Assembly (NCBI GenBank): GCA_963736425.1
Contig: CAVTOX010000026.1
Coordinates: 59,428 to 123,427, forward strand
Origin: Prado023 sp963736425
GTDB taxonomy: Bacteria; Actinomycetota; Actinomycetes; S36-B12; CAIYMF01
Length of the DNA stretch: 64,000 nucleotides
Direction of reading: 5' to 3'
The translations under genes and the position numbers were made by a program. Below the pieces are notes generated by a model that saw nothing but the letters and a program-made list of their open reading frames with translations, ran no database searches and was not told where the DNA came from. This document shows, piece by piece, positions 21,040-30,762 of this stretch. Position 1 is the first letter of the stretch, and each line of letters starts with the position of its first letter.

Positions 21040-22746
21040 ATGAGCTGGGCAACGGAGGTGCGCTCCGCCGGGGGTTGGGTGGCCGGGCGGTTGGCCCATC
21101 TGGGTCCGCGCCGCGCGGACTACGCGGCGATGGCTCTCGCACCCCGCCGCGACATCATCGCCGGGCTGACTGTGGGTGTTGTGGCGCTGCCCCTCGCGTT
21201 GGCGTTCGGCGTCACGTCGGGCATGGGCGCCGGCGCCGGGCTGATCACGGCCATCGTCGCCGGCGCCCTGGCCGCGATGTTCGGCGGCTCGCAACCTGCA
21301 GGTCTCCGGCCCGACCGGGGCGATGACCGTGGTCCTGGTGCCGATCATCGCGACCTACGGCCGCGACGGCGTGCTCGTCGTGGGGTTGCTGGCTGGGGTG
21401 ATCCTGGTCGCGATGGCCATCGCGGGGCTGGGCCGCTTCGTGCAGTTCATCCCGCTGCCGGTGATCGAGGGGTTCACGGTCGGGATCGCCGTGATCATCG
21501 CGCTGCAGCAGGTGCCCGACTGCGCTCGGGCGTACCGGCGGAGGGCGAGCAGTGTCCTGGCGGTCGCGATCAACGCGGTGAGGCGAGTGGATCAGCGGAC
21601 CCGCAGGTGGGCGGCGGCCCTGAGCGGCGGCGTCATGGCGCTCATGCTGGTCGGCAGCCCGGCGTGAAGTCGCCGATCCCGCTGTCGCTGATCGGGATCG
21701 TGCTGGCGACCATCGTCGCGCAGGTGCTGGACCTGCCTGTGGCCCTCGATCGGGGACCTGCCCGTTCGAGCTGCCGCTGCCGACCGCTGCCCGCGATGGA
21801 CCCCGACGATCGTCCGGGTCCTGATCGTGCCGGCGTTCGCGGTCGCGGCGCTCGCGGCGTTGGAGAGCTTGCTCTCGGCGACCGTGGCGGACTCGATGAG
21901 CGCCGGCGAGCGACACGACTCGGACCGGGAGCTGTTCGGCCAGGGCATCGCGAACCTGGCAGCGCCCCTGTTCGGCGGGATCCCCGCACGGCGGCGATCG
22001 CCCGGACCGCGGTGAACGTGCGCACCGGTGCCCGGTCCCGGCTGGCGGCCATGACGCACTCCGCCGTGCTGGTCGGGGTGGTACTCGCTCTCGGCCCCGG
22101 TCGTGGCCACGATCCCGCTGGCCGCGCTGGCCGGCGTGCTCCTGGCCACCGCAGTGCGGATGGTGGAGGTGTCGAGCATCGGGGCCCTGCTGCGCACGAC
22201 GCGCAGCGACGCGGTCGTGTTCGCGGCAACTGCGCGGGCCACGATCGTGCTGGACCTGGTCACGGCGGTCGTGCTCGGCGTGGTCGTCGCCGGATGCGCT
22301 CGCGCTGCGCTGCCGTGGCCGACCAGCACCACGATCGGCGAGCTCGCCCTGGACGAGGCGGGCGCCCCGGCGGACTGTCGCGACGAGCCGAGTCTACGAC
22401 CGGCACATCATGGCCTACCGCATCGAGGGGTCACTGTTCTTCGGAGGGGCGCACGAGGCGCTGCGTCGGCCTGGCCGACGTCGCGGACGTGCGCGTGGTG
22501 ATCCTGAGGATGAGCCGTGCTGATCACGCTGGACGCGACCGGCGGCGACGGTTCTGCGTGACACGATCCAGGAGCTGCACGGACGCGGCGTGGTCGTGCT
22601 GCTGTCCGGGGTCAAGGACGCGGCACTGGAAGGTGCTCGACGTCCTGGGCATCACCGATCTCATCGGAGGACCGGACCACGTCTTCCCCGAAACTCGGAC
22701 CGCCGTCGAGCACGCCCGCCTGCACGTGGCCGGAACCGTCCACTGA
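21040..22746 (+). pseudogene. SulP-family anion permease with STAS domain, multiply frameshifted
   Basis: SulP transporter features appear in alternating frames. The N-terminal LAPRRDIIAGLTVGVVALPL is followed by a switch near 21300 to VLVPIIATYGRDGVLVVG and FIPLPVIEGFTVGIAVIIA. Later come ALESLLSATVADSM with RHDSDRELFGQGIANLAAP, TAVNVRTGARSRLAAMTHSA, and ATIPLAALAGVLLATAVRMV. The C-terminus retains pieces of a STAS domain ending in GGPDHVFPETRTAVEHARL. At least six frame changes occur in 1.7 kb, far more than in any other gene here, so decay is likely even if single errors occur elsewhere. Intact relatives carry sulfate or bicarbonate. Confidence 0.8.
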
Positions 22747-23292
22747 ACCTCACACGCCGAGTCCGCTGGACGACGTGGTGTTGGTGCTCCGATTGCCGTG
22801 TCTGACCCGGCTCCAGACCGGTCAGGGCCAGGCCGTGCCTCGGTGGCGAAAGCCACCAGCGCGCCGATGTAACGCGGCAGATCCTGCACCGACTACTCCT
22901 CGACGGCCACCACGGTGATGCTGTCCTGCGCATCAGATACGGTCAGGGCCTCGCCGAGGACCTCAGCAGCCCCGTCCTCACCACGGACCGCGTGGACCAC
23001 CTCATCGGTCGTCACCGTGCCGTCTGCGGCAACAGCCACGACCGTGTCGTCGACCAGCTCGTCACCGGTCTCCGGATCCACTGCACGGATGGTGTCCTCA
23101 ACGAATGCCGTGCCGGCGTCATCGACCTCACGAAACGCTTGTTGTGCACCAGCCGGGAGACCTCCCCACGTGGAGGTGCCGGGGCACCAAGGGCCGGCTC
23201 AGCTGGACCACCGGCCCCGTCCCACCACGACACTCGAACCCTGAGACACGGCCTCGGCCGACCGTCTGGTGCCGAGCGTAAGGTGCGTGTTC
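22747..23292. other. Gene-poor gap between the SulP remnant and the DMT transporter
   Basis: Apart from the open minus-strand fragment at 22893-23198 no coding signal, RNA gene or repeat was recognised here. The stretch looks like eroded sequence continuous with the decayed SulP gene. Confidence 0.4.
22893..23198 (-). pseudogene. C-terminal fragment of an unrecognised acidic protein
   Basis: An open frame of about 100 codons bounded by stops has coherent acidic protein character: GAQQAFREVDDAGTAFVED, then DPETGDELVDDTVVAVAADG, then DEVVHAVRGEDGAAEVLGEA, ending ITVVAVEE. No convincing ATG is present; a GTG at 23081 could give only 62 residues. It resembles the 3' end of a longer gene whose 5' part is lost. 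No family was recognised. Confidence 0.35.
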
Positions 23293-24177
23293 ATGGCTGA
23301 TGCCCTTGCCCTGCTTGCGGCCTTCTTCTTCGCCCTTGCGGCCACCCTGCAGCAGAAGGGCGCCCTGGGCATGGGCGAACGGCTCCAGGGCGCGAAGGGA
23401 TACCTGGCCCTGGCAACCCAGAAGTGGTGGCTGCTGGGCACGCTCGCCCTGCTGTCGGGGTACGCGGTCCAGGCCGTGGCGCTCGCCGGTGGACAACTCT
23501 CGATCGTACAGGCGCTGCTCGTGACGACCATCGTCTTCGCGCTCCCCCTGGGCCACTGGTTGACCAACCAGAACGTGAACCGGACCCAGATCCTCGGCGC
23601 TGCGCTCGTCGTCCTGGGCCTGGGTGCCTTCACCCTCTTCGGGGATGAGGGCACCGGGCTCTCCACCGCCCCGACGTGGCAGTGGGCTGTCACGTTCGCG
23701 GTGTTCGGAGCTCTCGCCACAGCCCTGGTTCTCCTGGGCAAGCGGGGGGATCCCGGGCGGAAGGCCGCCTATCTGGGGGCGGGCGCAGGGGTCCTGTACG
23801 CGCTGTCAGCGGCGATGTGGAAGCCGACCGCTGACGCCCTCGGCTCCGCGGGCCTGTCGGGGATGCTGACGTCGTGGGAGTTCTACGCGTGGGCCCTGGC
23901 GGCGATCATCGCGTTCCTGATCCAGCAGGTGTCACTGGCCACCGGACAGTTGGCCGCCTCGGTGGCCAGCGTCTCGGTGTGCAATCCGATCGTCAGCATC
24001 AGCATCGGGATCGTTGTGCTCCAAGAGACTCTCGCGGACCCGCTCTGGCACAAGGTCGTGGCGTTCGCCGGGCTCGGAGTCGGCCTCTACGCAGCCATCT
24101 TGATCACCCGGTCGGCCGAAGGCCGGGACGCCGCCGAACCTGGGCACCACCCTGCGGGTCCGATCGCCCAGGGCTAG
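23293..24177 (+). CDS. DMT-superfamily (EamA/NIPA-like) transporter
   Basis: A 294-residue membrane protein with about nine or ten hydrophobic segments. The N-terminal helix ALALLAAFFFALAATLQQKG is typical of actinobacterial DMT proteins that resemble NIPA magnesium transporters and multidrug exporters. A conserved motif near the end, NPIVSISIGIVVLQETL, matches the EamA repeat end (NP...S...G...L.E). The ATG at 23293 (MADALALLAAFFF) is preferred over an in-frame upstream start. The substrate is unknown; it is transcribed alone. Confidence 0.8.
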   Translation: MADALALLAAFFFALAATLQQKGALGMGERLQGAKGYLALATQKWWLLGTLALLSGYAVQAVALAGGQLSIVQALLVTTIVFALPLGHWLTNQNVNRTQILGAALVVLGLGAFTLFGDEGTGLSTAPTWQWAVTFAVFGALATALVLLGKRGDPGRKAAYLGAGAGVLYALSAAMWKPTADALGSAGLSGMLTSWEFYAWALAAIIAFLIQQVSLATGQLAASVASVSVCNPIVSISIGIVVLQETLADPLWHKVVAFAGLGVGLYAAILITRSAEGRDAAEPGHHPAGPIAQG

Positions 24178-24246
24178 GTCCGGGTCGACGCCGAGGGTAT
24201 GCCGCTACTTCCCCTCCTGGCGGGACCCACCCGGGGATTTGTCCGA

Positions 24247-24276
24247 TTGGATTCTATGTAACGTTCGCTATAGAAT
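24247..24276 (+). promoter_or_regulatory. Promoter with overlapping palindromic operator of the ALDH-TetR operon
   Basis: A -35-like TTGGAT (24247-24252) is followed after 16 bases by a -10-like TATAGA (24269-24274). A perfect inverted repeat ATTCTAT-N12-ATAGAAT (24251-24276) covers the spacer and the -10 box. The site is unusually AT-rich for this genome. Its position, 28 bases before the aldehyde dehydrogenase gene whose next gene is a TetR regulator, suggests it is the TetR operator. Confidence 0.7.
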
Positions 24277-24303
24277 GGTCCTCCCCGCTACAGGAGGATG
24301 TGC

Positions 24304-26007
24304 ATGGACCCGATCGCGATCGACCGCTCCCTCGAGGGCCTCAGCCAGGTCAAGGACCGCTGGGCCAAGCTCCCGATCCGGGAGAAGATCCGGTACCTGG
24401 AGCAGGTCCGTGACCTGCTGGTGGAGAACGCCGATGCGTGGGTGGCCGCTGGTGTGAAGCTCAAGGGCCTGGACCCGAAGGCGCCGATCGTCGGCGGCGA
24501 GGAGTGGCTCGGTGGCCCGTACCCGACCGCCGCATGGCTCACGGACATGATCGGCACCCTGACCCGGCTGAACACCGGCGCCGACGTGTTGGAGGGTGTG
24601 CGCGTCCGGACCCGCGCGGACGGTCAGGTGGTCGCCGGGGTGTTCCCCGCCAACGCCTACGACCGGCTGCTGCTCAACGGCTATGAGCTGGACGTCTGGA
24701 TGCAGCCCGGGGTGACCGCGGACACTCTGGGAGACACGGTCGCGTCCTTCTACCGCCAGTCCGATCCCACTGGTGCGCTCACCCTGGTGTTGGGTGCGGG
24801 CAACGTGTCGGCGATCCCGATGCTCGACGTGCTCTACTGCTTGTTCGTCGACGGCCACGTGGTCGTGTTGAAGATGAACCCGGTCAATGAGGCGTACGGC
24901 CCGGTGTTCGCCCGGGTCCTCGAGCCGTTGATCCGCGACGGGTACCTGGCCATCGTGTACGGCGGGGCCGACGTCGGGGAGCACTTGACCGGCAGCGACC
25001 TCGTGGACACGGTGCACATCACCGGCAGCGAGCGCACCCACGACACCATCGTCTTCGGCCCCGGTGAGGCCGGGCAGGAGGCCAAGGCCGCGGGAATGCC
25101 CCGGTTCGGCAAGCCGATCCGCTCCGAGCTTGGCGGCGCCAGCCCGACGATCGTCGTCCCCGGCCCGTGGAGCAGGGCCGACATCGCCTACCAGGCCCAG
25201 CACCTGGCCACCCAGAAGCTGTTCTCCGCCGGGCACACCTGCGTCGCGTCCCAGGTCCTGATCCTCCCCGACGGTTGGGACCGCAAGGACCAGCTCCTCG
25301 ACGCGCTGCGCGCCGCGATGGCCGGCGCACCGGACCGTGCCCCCTTCTACCCGGGGACCAATGAGCGCCAGGACGCCTTCCGGGCGGCCAACCCCGACGC
25401 GGAGGCGATCCCCGGCCCACAGGAGCGCACCCTGCTCGTCGACGTGGACCCCGACAGCGACCACCCCGGGTTCCACGACGAGATGTTCGGACCCGTCTAC
25501 CTCACCACCGCGATCACCAGTGCGGACGCCAGCGACTTCCTGACCAAGGCGGTCGCGTTCGCCAACGCGCGCCTGCACGGCAACCTGGGGGCGAACATCC
25601 TGATCCATCCGCAGACCGCCAAGGAGCTCGGTCTGCAGCTCGAGGCGGCCATCGCCGACCTGCGCTACGGCTGCATCGGGGTCAACGTGTGGTCAGGGTT
25701 CGTGTTCCTGGCCCCCCGCGCAGCATGGGGTGCCTACCCGGGGAACACCGCGACCGACATCCAGTCCGGCACCGGCGTGGTGCACAACACGCTGATGTTC
25801 GACCGCTCGCAGAAGTCCGTCGCCCGAGCGCCGTTCCGCCCCTTCCAGCGCTCGCTGCGCCATCCGCTGGAGGGCCTCACGGTCAAGCCACCGTGGTTCC
25901 TGAACAACAGCACCGCACGGAGCACGGCACGCGCGTTCACCATGTTCGCCGCCGACCCCAAGCCCGCCCGCCTACCCGGCATCTTCGCCCCGGCCCTCCG
26001 CGGCTGA
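24304..26007 (+). CDS. Aldehyde dehydrogenase family protein
   Basis: A 567-residue ALDH-fold protein. The cofactor-binding segment VLGAGNVSAIPMLDVLYCLF includes the catalytic Asn-like GN. The catalytic cysteine is in SAGHTCVASQVLIL near residue 315, and HDEMFGPVYLTTAI is the C-terminal EMFGPV motif. It is longer than classical ALDHs (~490) owing to insertions and a tail. The ATG at 24304 is chosen over 24298 because AGGAGG (24292-24297) directly abuts the latter. It is followed after 16 bases by a TetR gene and then a GMC oxidoreductase, suggesting sequential alcohol to aldehyde to acid oxidation. The substrate is unknown. Confidence 0.85.
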   Translation: MDPIAIDRSLEGLSQVKDRWAKLPIREKIRYLEQVRDLLVENADAWVAAGVKLKGLDPKAPIVGGEEWLGGPYPTAAWLTDMIGTLTRLNTGADVLEGVRVRTRADGQVVAGVFPANAYDRLLLNGYELDVWMQPGVTADTLGDTVASFYRQSDPTGALTLVLGAGNVSAIPMLDVLYCLFVDGHVVVLKMNPVNEAYGPVFARVLEPLIRDGYLAIVYGGADVGEHLTGSDLVDTVHITGSERTHDTIVFGPGEAGQEAKAAGMPRFGKPIRSELGGASPTIVVPGPWSRADIAYQAQHLATQKLFSAGHTCVASQVLILPDGWDRKDQLLDALRAAMAGAPDRAPFYPGTNERQDAFRAANPDAEAIPGPQERTLLVDVDPDSDHPGFHDEMFGPVYLTTAITSADASDFLTKAVAFANARLHGNLGANILIHPQTAKELGLQLEAAIADLRYGCIGVNVWSGFVFLAPRAAWGAYPGNTATDIQSGTGVVHNTLMFDRSQKSVARAPFRPFQRSLRHPLEGLTVKPPWFLNNSTARSTARAFTMFAADPKPARLPGIFAPALRG

Positions 26008-26023
26008 CCGAGAGGAACCATCC

Positions 26024-26638
26024 ATGAGCACGACCGTTCACAGGGGTGCAGCTCAGCCCGCTGATGCGCTCCCGAGTGAGGAGCGCATCCTGCGCGCGAC
26101 CATCGAGGGCCTCACCCAGTTGGATCCCGCGGCGCTGACGATCCAGCAGATCTGCCGCACCGCGCAGGTCACCGCACCCACGATCTACTACCACTTCGGC
26201 AACAAGGACGGGCTGCTCGCCGCCGCCGTCGAGCAGCTCGTCACCGAATGGCTGTCCATGATCGACGCCGCGGTCAGCCGCGAGGGCAGTCTGGATCAGA
26301 CCCTTGAGCAGGCCATCGGCGCCTGGGAGGCGACCATCACCGCACCCACCCGCCCGATCGCGGTGTTCGCGTGGGCCACCCTTCTGCTCGCCGGGTCGTC
26401 CGAGGAGTGCCGCGACGCCCTGATCCAGGCCCGGGACCGCAGCCTCTCGATGGTCACCGATGCGCTGGCGCAGTACGTCGACCAGGCGCATGCCGGCGAT
26501 CTGGCCAGCCTCGTCATCGACGCCGTGGTCGCCGCTGCACTGCAGTACGAGCTCGACAAGGATCGGGCGGGGTTGCGGGCCCGGCTCGATGGCCTCGGCC
26601 GGCTCGTCGGTGCAGCCGCAGCCCTGGCCACGAGCTGA
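26024..26638 (+). CDS. TetR-family transcriptional regulator
   Basis: A 204-residue regulator with an N-terminal helix-turn-helix (LTIQQICRTAQVTAPTIYYH followed by FGNKDGLL) and an effector-binding helical C-terminus. Located between the aldehyde dehydrogenase and GMC oxidoreductase genes. The palindrome at 24251-24276 is the likely operator. It probably represses the cluster in the absence of an alcohol or aldehyde effector; this is inferred from context. Confidence 0.9.
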   Translation: MSTTVHRGAAQPADALPSEERILRATIEGLTQLDPAALTIQQICRTAQVTAPTIYYHFGNKDGLLAAAVEQLVTEWLSMIDAAVSREGSLDQTLEQAIGAWEATITAPTRPIAVFAWATLLLAGSSEECRDALIQARDRSLSMVTDALAQYVDQAHAGDLASLVIDAVVAAALQYELDKDRAGLRARLDGLGRLVGAAAALATS

Positions 26639-26784
26639 GCCGAAGTCACGACCAGCCCTGACCGCACCCCTGCCCCGACCCGCCCCCGCGATTGAGCGCC
26701 CGTCCGCATGAACGGACGGCGCACTCCCCCACCCCCTGCAAACCCCGACTGAGAACCCACCCCTACCGCAAGGAGACCACCCTC

Positions 26785-28357
26785 ATGGACATGTTCGACT
26801 ACGTCATCGTCGGTTCCGGGTCCGCCGGATGCGTCCTGGCCGCCCGGTTGACCGAGGACCCGGACGTCACCGTGTGCTTGATCGAGGCCGGCGGCTCGGA
26901 CCGCAACCTCAAGGTCAAGATTCCCGCCGCGTTCCCGCAGCTGTTCAAGTCCAACCGGGACTGGGGCTTCTACTCCGACCCCGAGCCGGGCCTGATGGGG
27001 CGGCGGCTGTTCATGCCCCGCGGCAAGATGATCGGCGGCTCGTCGTCGATCAACGCCATGCTGTTCGTGCGGGGCAACAGCGCGGACTACGACGGCTGGG
27101 CCAAGGACGGAGCCGTGGGCTGGTCCTACGACGAGGTCCTGCCCTACTTCCGCGCATTGGAGAACTTCTCCCGCGGGGCCGACGACTACCGCGGCGCCGA
27201 GGGACCGCTCAACGTCACCGACCACCGCAGCCGCACAGCGATGACCCAGGTCATCATCGACGCAGCAGTCCAGGCGGGGATCCCCTTCAACGAGGACTAC
27301 AACGGCGCCCACCAGGAAGGTGTCGGCTACCTGCAGGTCACCCAGAAGGACGGCAAGCGGTGGTCCGCCGCCGACGCCTGGTTGCGCCCCGCCCTCTCGC
27401 GCAAGAACCTGACTGTGCGCACCGGCCTCCAGGCCCTGGGCGTCGTCATCGAGTCAGGTCGGGCAACTGGCGTCTCGGTGTGGACCGGCAAGGAGACCGA
27501 GGTCGTGCGGGCCGGACGCGAGGTCATCCTGTCCGCGGGCAGCATCGGCACCCCGCAGCTGCTGATGCTCTCGGGGATCGGTCCGGCCGATCACCTCGAC
27601 GAGATGGACCTCGACGTGATCGTGGACAACCCGAACGTCGGCGTCGCACCTGCAGGACCACCCGCTCTACCTGCTCAACTTCGAGACCTCGGCCAAGGGA
27701 ACCCTGGCCGAGGCCGAGCACCCCAAGCAGCTGCTCAACTTCCTCCTGCGCGGCCGGGGCATGCTGACCTCGACCGTGGCCGAGGGCACCGCGTTCTTCC
27801 GCAGCCACGAGGAGCTCGCGGCCCCGGACCTGCAGCTGCACTTCGGTGCCGCCTACTTCCACAACCACGGCTTCGACACCCATGACAAGCCCGCCTTCGC
27901 GATCGCCCCCACACTGGTCGCGCCGCAGAGCCGTGGCCACGTCCGGCTGCGCACCGCCGACCCGATGGACGCCCCCAGCATCGTGGGCAACCACCTGACC
28001 GAACGGGCCGACGTCGACGCCATGATCGCCGGCGTGGAGCGGACCCGCGACATCGCTGCACAGGCGGCCCTGCGCCCGTTCACGGGCAAGGAGATCCACC
28101 CCGGGGAGTCCGTGGTCGGGGCGGCGGCGATCGAGGCGGACCTGCGCCGCGACACCGAGCTGATCTACCACCCGACCAGCACCGCCCGCATCGGCTCCCC
28201 CGAGACAGGAGTCGTCGACGCCGAACTTCGCGTCCACGGGGTTGCGGGCCTTCGCGTGGTCGATGCCTCGGTGTTCCCCACCATCCCACGGGGCAACACC
28301 AACGCGGCTACCTACATGGTTGCCGAGAAGGCGGCCGACATGATCCGCGGCCGCTGA
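26785..28357 (+). CDS. GMC-family FAD-dependent alcohol (choline-like) dehydrogenase (frameshifted)
   Basis: A glucose-methanol-choline oxidoreductase. The N-terminal FAD motif is DYVIVGSGSAGCVLAARL, with the GMC signatures PRGKMIGGSSSINAMLFVRG and VILSAGSIGTPQLLMLSGIG. The reading frame breaks at about 27646: one frame ends in DNPNVG and the next resumes at HLQDHPLYLLNFE, consistent with one extra base. The C-terminal part has the active-site-type segment YHPTSTARIG and VVDASVFPTIPRGNTNA. Corrected length is 523 residues, normal for the family. The ATG at 26785 follows AAGGAG. The partner aldehyde dehydrogenase and TetR gene are just upstream. Confidence 0.9.
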
Positions 28358-28452
28358 AGCACGCTGTCGAGGTTGCCTCCCCTGGAATTGGGGGGAGGCC
28401 CTCGGCCTTCCCGGCCGAGCAGGGCCACATGCCACTCCGCTAGTTTGTCCGT

Positions 28453-29841
28453 GTGACGGACCCCCGCTTCCGGACCATCATCGAGCCCTTCCGCGTGCAC
28501 TCCGTGGAGCCGATGCGAATGACGACCCGCGAGGAGCGTGCCGGGTACCTGCAGGCCGCCGGTCACAACCTCTTCCGGATCCACGCCGAGGAGGTCCTGG
28601 TGGATCTGCTGACCGACTCGGGGACGGGCGCCATGTCCGCCGAGCAGTGGGCCAGCATCCAACGCGGAAATGAGGCGTACGCCGGCTCGCCGTCCTTCTA
28701 CCGCTTCCGCGACGCCGTCACCGAGCTCTTCCCGTTCCGGCACGTGCTGCCCACCCACCAGGGGCGGGCAGCCGAGAAGATCCTCTTCTCCGTCGTCGGC
28801 GGTGCGGGTCGGGTCTTCCCCAACAACACCCACTTCGACACGACCCGGGCCAACATCGAGTTCACCGGCGCGGAGGCGATCGACCTGCCGATCCCGCAGG
28901 GGCGCACGCCGAGCCTGCGCCACCCGTTCAAGGGCAACCTCGACGTCGCCGCGCTGGATGCGCTGCTCACCGAGCGCGGAGCGGATGTCCCGCTCGTCAT
29001 GGTCACCGTGACGAACAACAGCGGTGGCGGGCAGCCGGTGAGCATGGCGAACCTACGCGCGGTCAGCGAGGTGTGCCAGCGCCACGACAAGCCCTTGTTC
29101 CTCGACGCGTGCCGCTTCGCCGAGAACGCGTGGTTCATCAAGACCCGTGAGCAGGGATACGCCGATGTCGCCATCCCCGACATCGTCCGTGAGATGGCGT
29201 CGCTGGCCAACGGCATGACGATGTCGGCGAAGAAGGACCCGTTGGGCAACATCGGTGGGTGGCTTGCCCTTGATGACGACGCCATGGCCGAGCAGTGCCG
29301 GAATCTCGAGATCCTCACCGAGGGGTTCCCGACCTACGGAGGGCTGGCCGGCCGCGATCTGGAGGCCCTGGCACAGGGGCTGCACGAGTGCGTGCAGGAG
29401 GACTACCTGCGCTACCGAATCCGCTCCACCGCGTATCTCGGGGAAGCCCTGGAAGCTGCCGGTATCCCAGTCGTGGTCCCGTTCGGAGGGCACGCGATCT
29501 TCATCGATGCCCGCGCGATGCTGCCGCACATCCCGCCCCTGGAGTACCCCGGTCAAGCTTTGGCCTGTGCCCTCTACCTGGAGGGCGGCATCCGGTCGTG
29601 TGAGATCGGCACGGTGATGTTCGGGCGGCAGCGCGACGGCACGGAGGTCCCCGCGGCGATGGACCTCGTTCGCCTGGCGATCCCGCGGCGGACCTACACG
29701 CAGAGCCACATCGACTACGTGATCGAGGTTGCGCGCTGGGTGGCCGAGCGCGCCGACGCGCTGCCCGGGATGCGCATCGTCGAGGAGCCGCCCATGCTTC
29801 GCCACTTCACGGCGAGCTTCATGCCCATCACAGCTGACTGA
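28453..29841 (+). CDS. tnaA: Tryptophanase-type beta-eliminating lyase
   Basis: A 462-residue PLP fold-type I lyase of the tryptophanase/tyrosine phenol-lyase family: LPTHQGRAAEKILF, DACRFAENAWFI and the PLP lysine in MSAKKDPLGNIGG. Two diagnostic positions favour tryptophanase. The residue aligned with the phenol-lyase substrate Arg381 is Ile (SCEIG), and His occurs in LRHFTA where phenol-lyase has Phe. IPRRTY is, however, shared with phenol-lyases. The predicted reaction is tryptophan to indole, pyruvate and ammonia. The start is a GTG at 28453 with no strong Shine-Dalgarno. It is monocistronic. Confidence 0.85.
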   Translation: MTDPRFRTIIEPFRVHSVEPMRMTTREERAGYLQAAGHNLFRIHAEEVLVDLLTDSGTGAMSAEQWASIQRGNEAYAGSPSFYRFRDAVTELFPFRHVLPTHQGRAAEKILFSVVGGAGRVFPNNTHFDTTRANIEFTGAEAIDLPIPQGRTPSLRHPFKGNLDVAALDALLTERGADVPLVMVTVTNNSGGGQPVSMANLRAVSEVCQRHDKPLFLDACRFAENAWFIKTREQGYADVAIPDIVREMASLANGMTMSAKKDPLGNIGGWLALDDDAMAEQCRNLEILTEGFPTYGGLAGRDLEALAQGLHECVQEDYLRYRIRSTAYLGEALEAAGIPVVVPFGGHAIFIDARAMLPHIPPLEYPGQALACALYLEGGIRSCEIGTVMFGRQRDGTEVPAAMDLVRLAIPRRTYTQSHIDYVIEVARWVAERADALPGMRIVEEPPMLRHFTASFMPITAD

Positions 29842-30074
29842 CCAGCGCCTCGCAGCGGTATCCGGTCGTGGAGTCCATCGGGCCGGAGGACGCCATCGGT
29901 ACCGACGAGCATGCCGAGTCTTCGTCAGCGAAGTGGATTACGACAGCCCCGCGACGAGATCGGCTGCTCCAGCGGCCGTGCGCGAACGCTGACGTACTCC
30001 AGTGGCAAGTGCCGGGGTAGTCGCATCACGGATTGAGGTTGGGCGGATGGGTCCTGGTCCGATCCCCTGCTGCG
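29842..30074. other. Intergenic, no feature recognised
   Basis: This 233-base convergent gap between the tryptophanase and PPOX-like genes shows no coding frame and no clear hairpin. Confidence 0.4.
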
Positions 30075-30527
30075 CTAGGTAGAGATGTGCCATTCCACTA
30101 CCTGTTGGAAGCGGCTCACCAGTTGGTACGAACGGACTTCCACACGCACGATGGCGCAGGTGGGCGAGGCTGCGAATGCGGCCAGGTAGGGGTGGCGGTC
30201 AAGGAACAGCGCCAGCAGGGGGGCGCCGACGTCCGGGTCCAACTCCTGGGAATCCCCGATTGCGGTGACCACCACGGAGTCCTCGGTATCAGAGCCCCTG
30301 TTCTCGCGGTTGTCGATCAGCAGGGCAACCCGGGGGTTGTATTGGAGGTTGGCGTACTTGCGTGTGGTCCGCTCGGTGAGGATGACCAGATGCCGCAGGT
30401 CCTCGGTCGCGGCGAAGGCCATCAGGCTCACGAACGGCTGCCCGTGGTCGTCGGTGGCCAGCGCGGCGAAGCGCTGAGAGTCCAGAAGCGCACTCAGGGC
30501 CGGCTGGATGTCGACTTCAGTACTCAT
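30075..30527 (-). CDS. Pyridoxamine 5'-phosphate oxidase-like FMN-binding protein (HugZ-like)
   Basis: A protein of 150 residues with a split-barrel flavin fold: SQRFAALATDDHGQPFVSLM, RHLVILTERTTRKYANL and NPRVALLIDNR, as in PPOX-class and heme-utilisation N-terminal domains. The ATG at 30525-30527 is preferred over one 12 bases upstream because GAGGGG precedes it at good spacing. The substrate is unknown. The 235 bases upstream show no clear gene. Confidence 0.75.
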   Translation of the reverse strand: MSTEVDIQPALSALLDSQRFAALATDDHGQPFVSLMAFAATEDLRHLVILTERTTRKYANLQYNPRVALLIDNRENRGSDTEDSVVVTAIGDSQELDPDVGAPLLALFLDRHPYLAAFAASPTCAIVRVEVRSYQLVSRFQQVVEWHIST

Positions 30528-30762
30528 CTCGCCCCTCATTCGACCGGCAATGGCATCTGCGTCCGCACCTTGGTTCGCGTTGAGTCAGGTCACTGCTCGG
30601 GCTGTGGACGGGCCGTCGTCACCCTCACGGGAGGTCGCGAGCGGGGTGACCGTCCGGCTGTCCGGATCCCAGCGCCGGACCTCGGTCATCGACGGCTCCA
30701 CGTCATCGTCCCCGAGGACCGGACCAGATCGGCAGCAGCTCGAGCGAGTGGAACGGCATCGA

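Noticed and set aside
28453..29841. Tyrosine phenol-lyase as primary call
   Set aside because: The Arg381-equivalent is Ile and the C-terminal motif has His instead of Phe, both as in tryptophanase.
30540..30762. Small minus-strand ORF starting at 30689
   Set aside because: Short, no homology pattern and no ribosome site; treated as intergenic.
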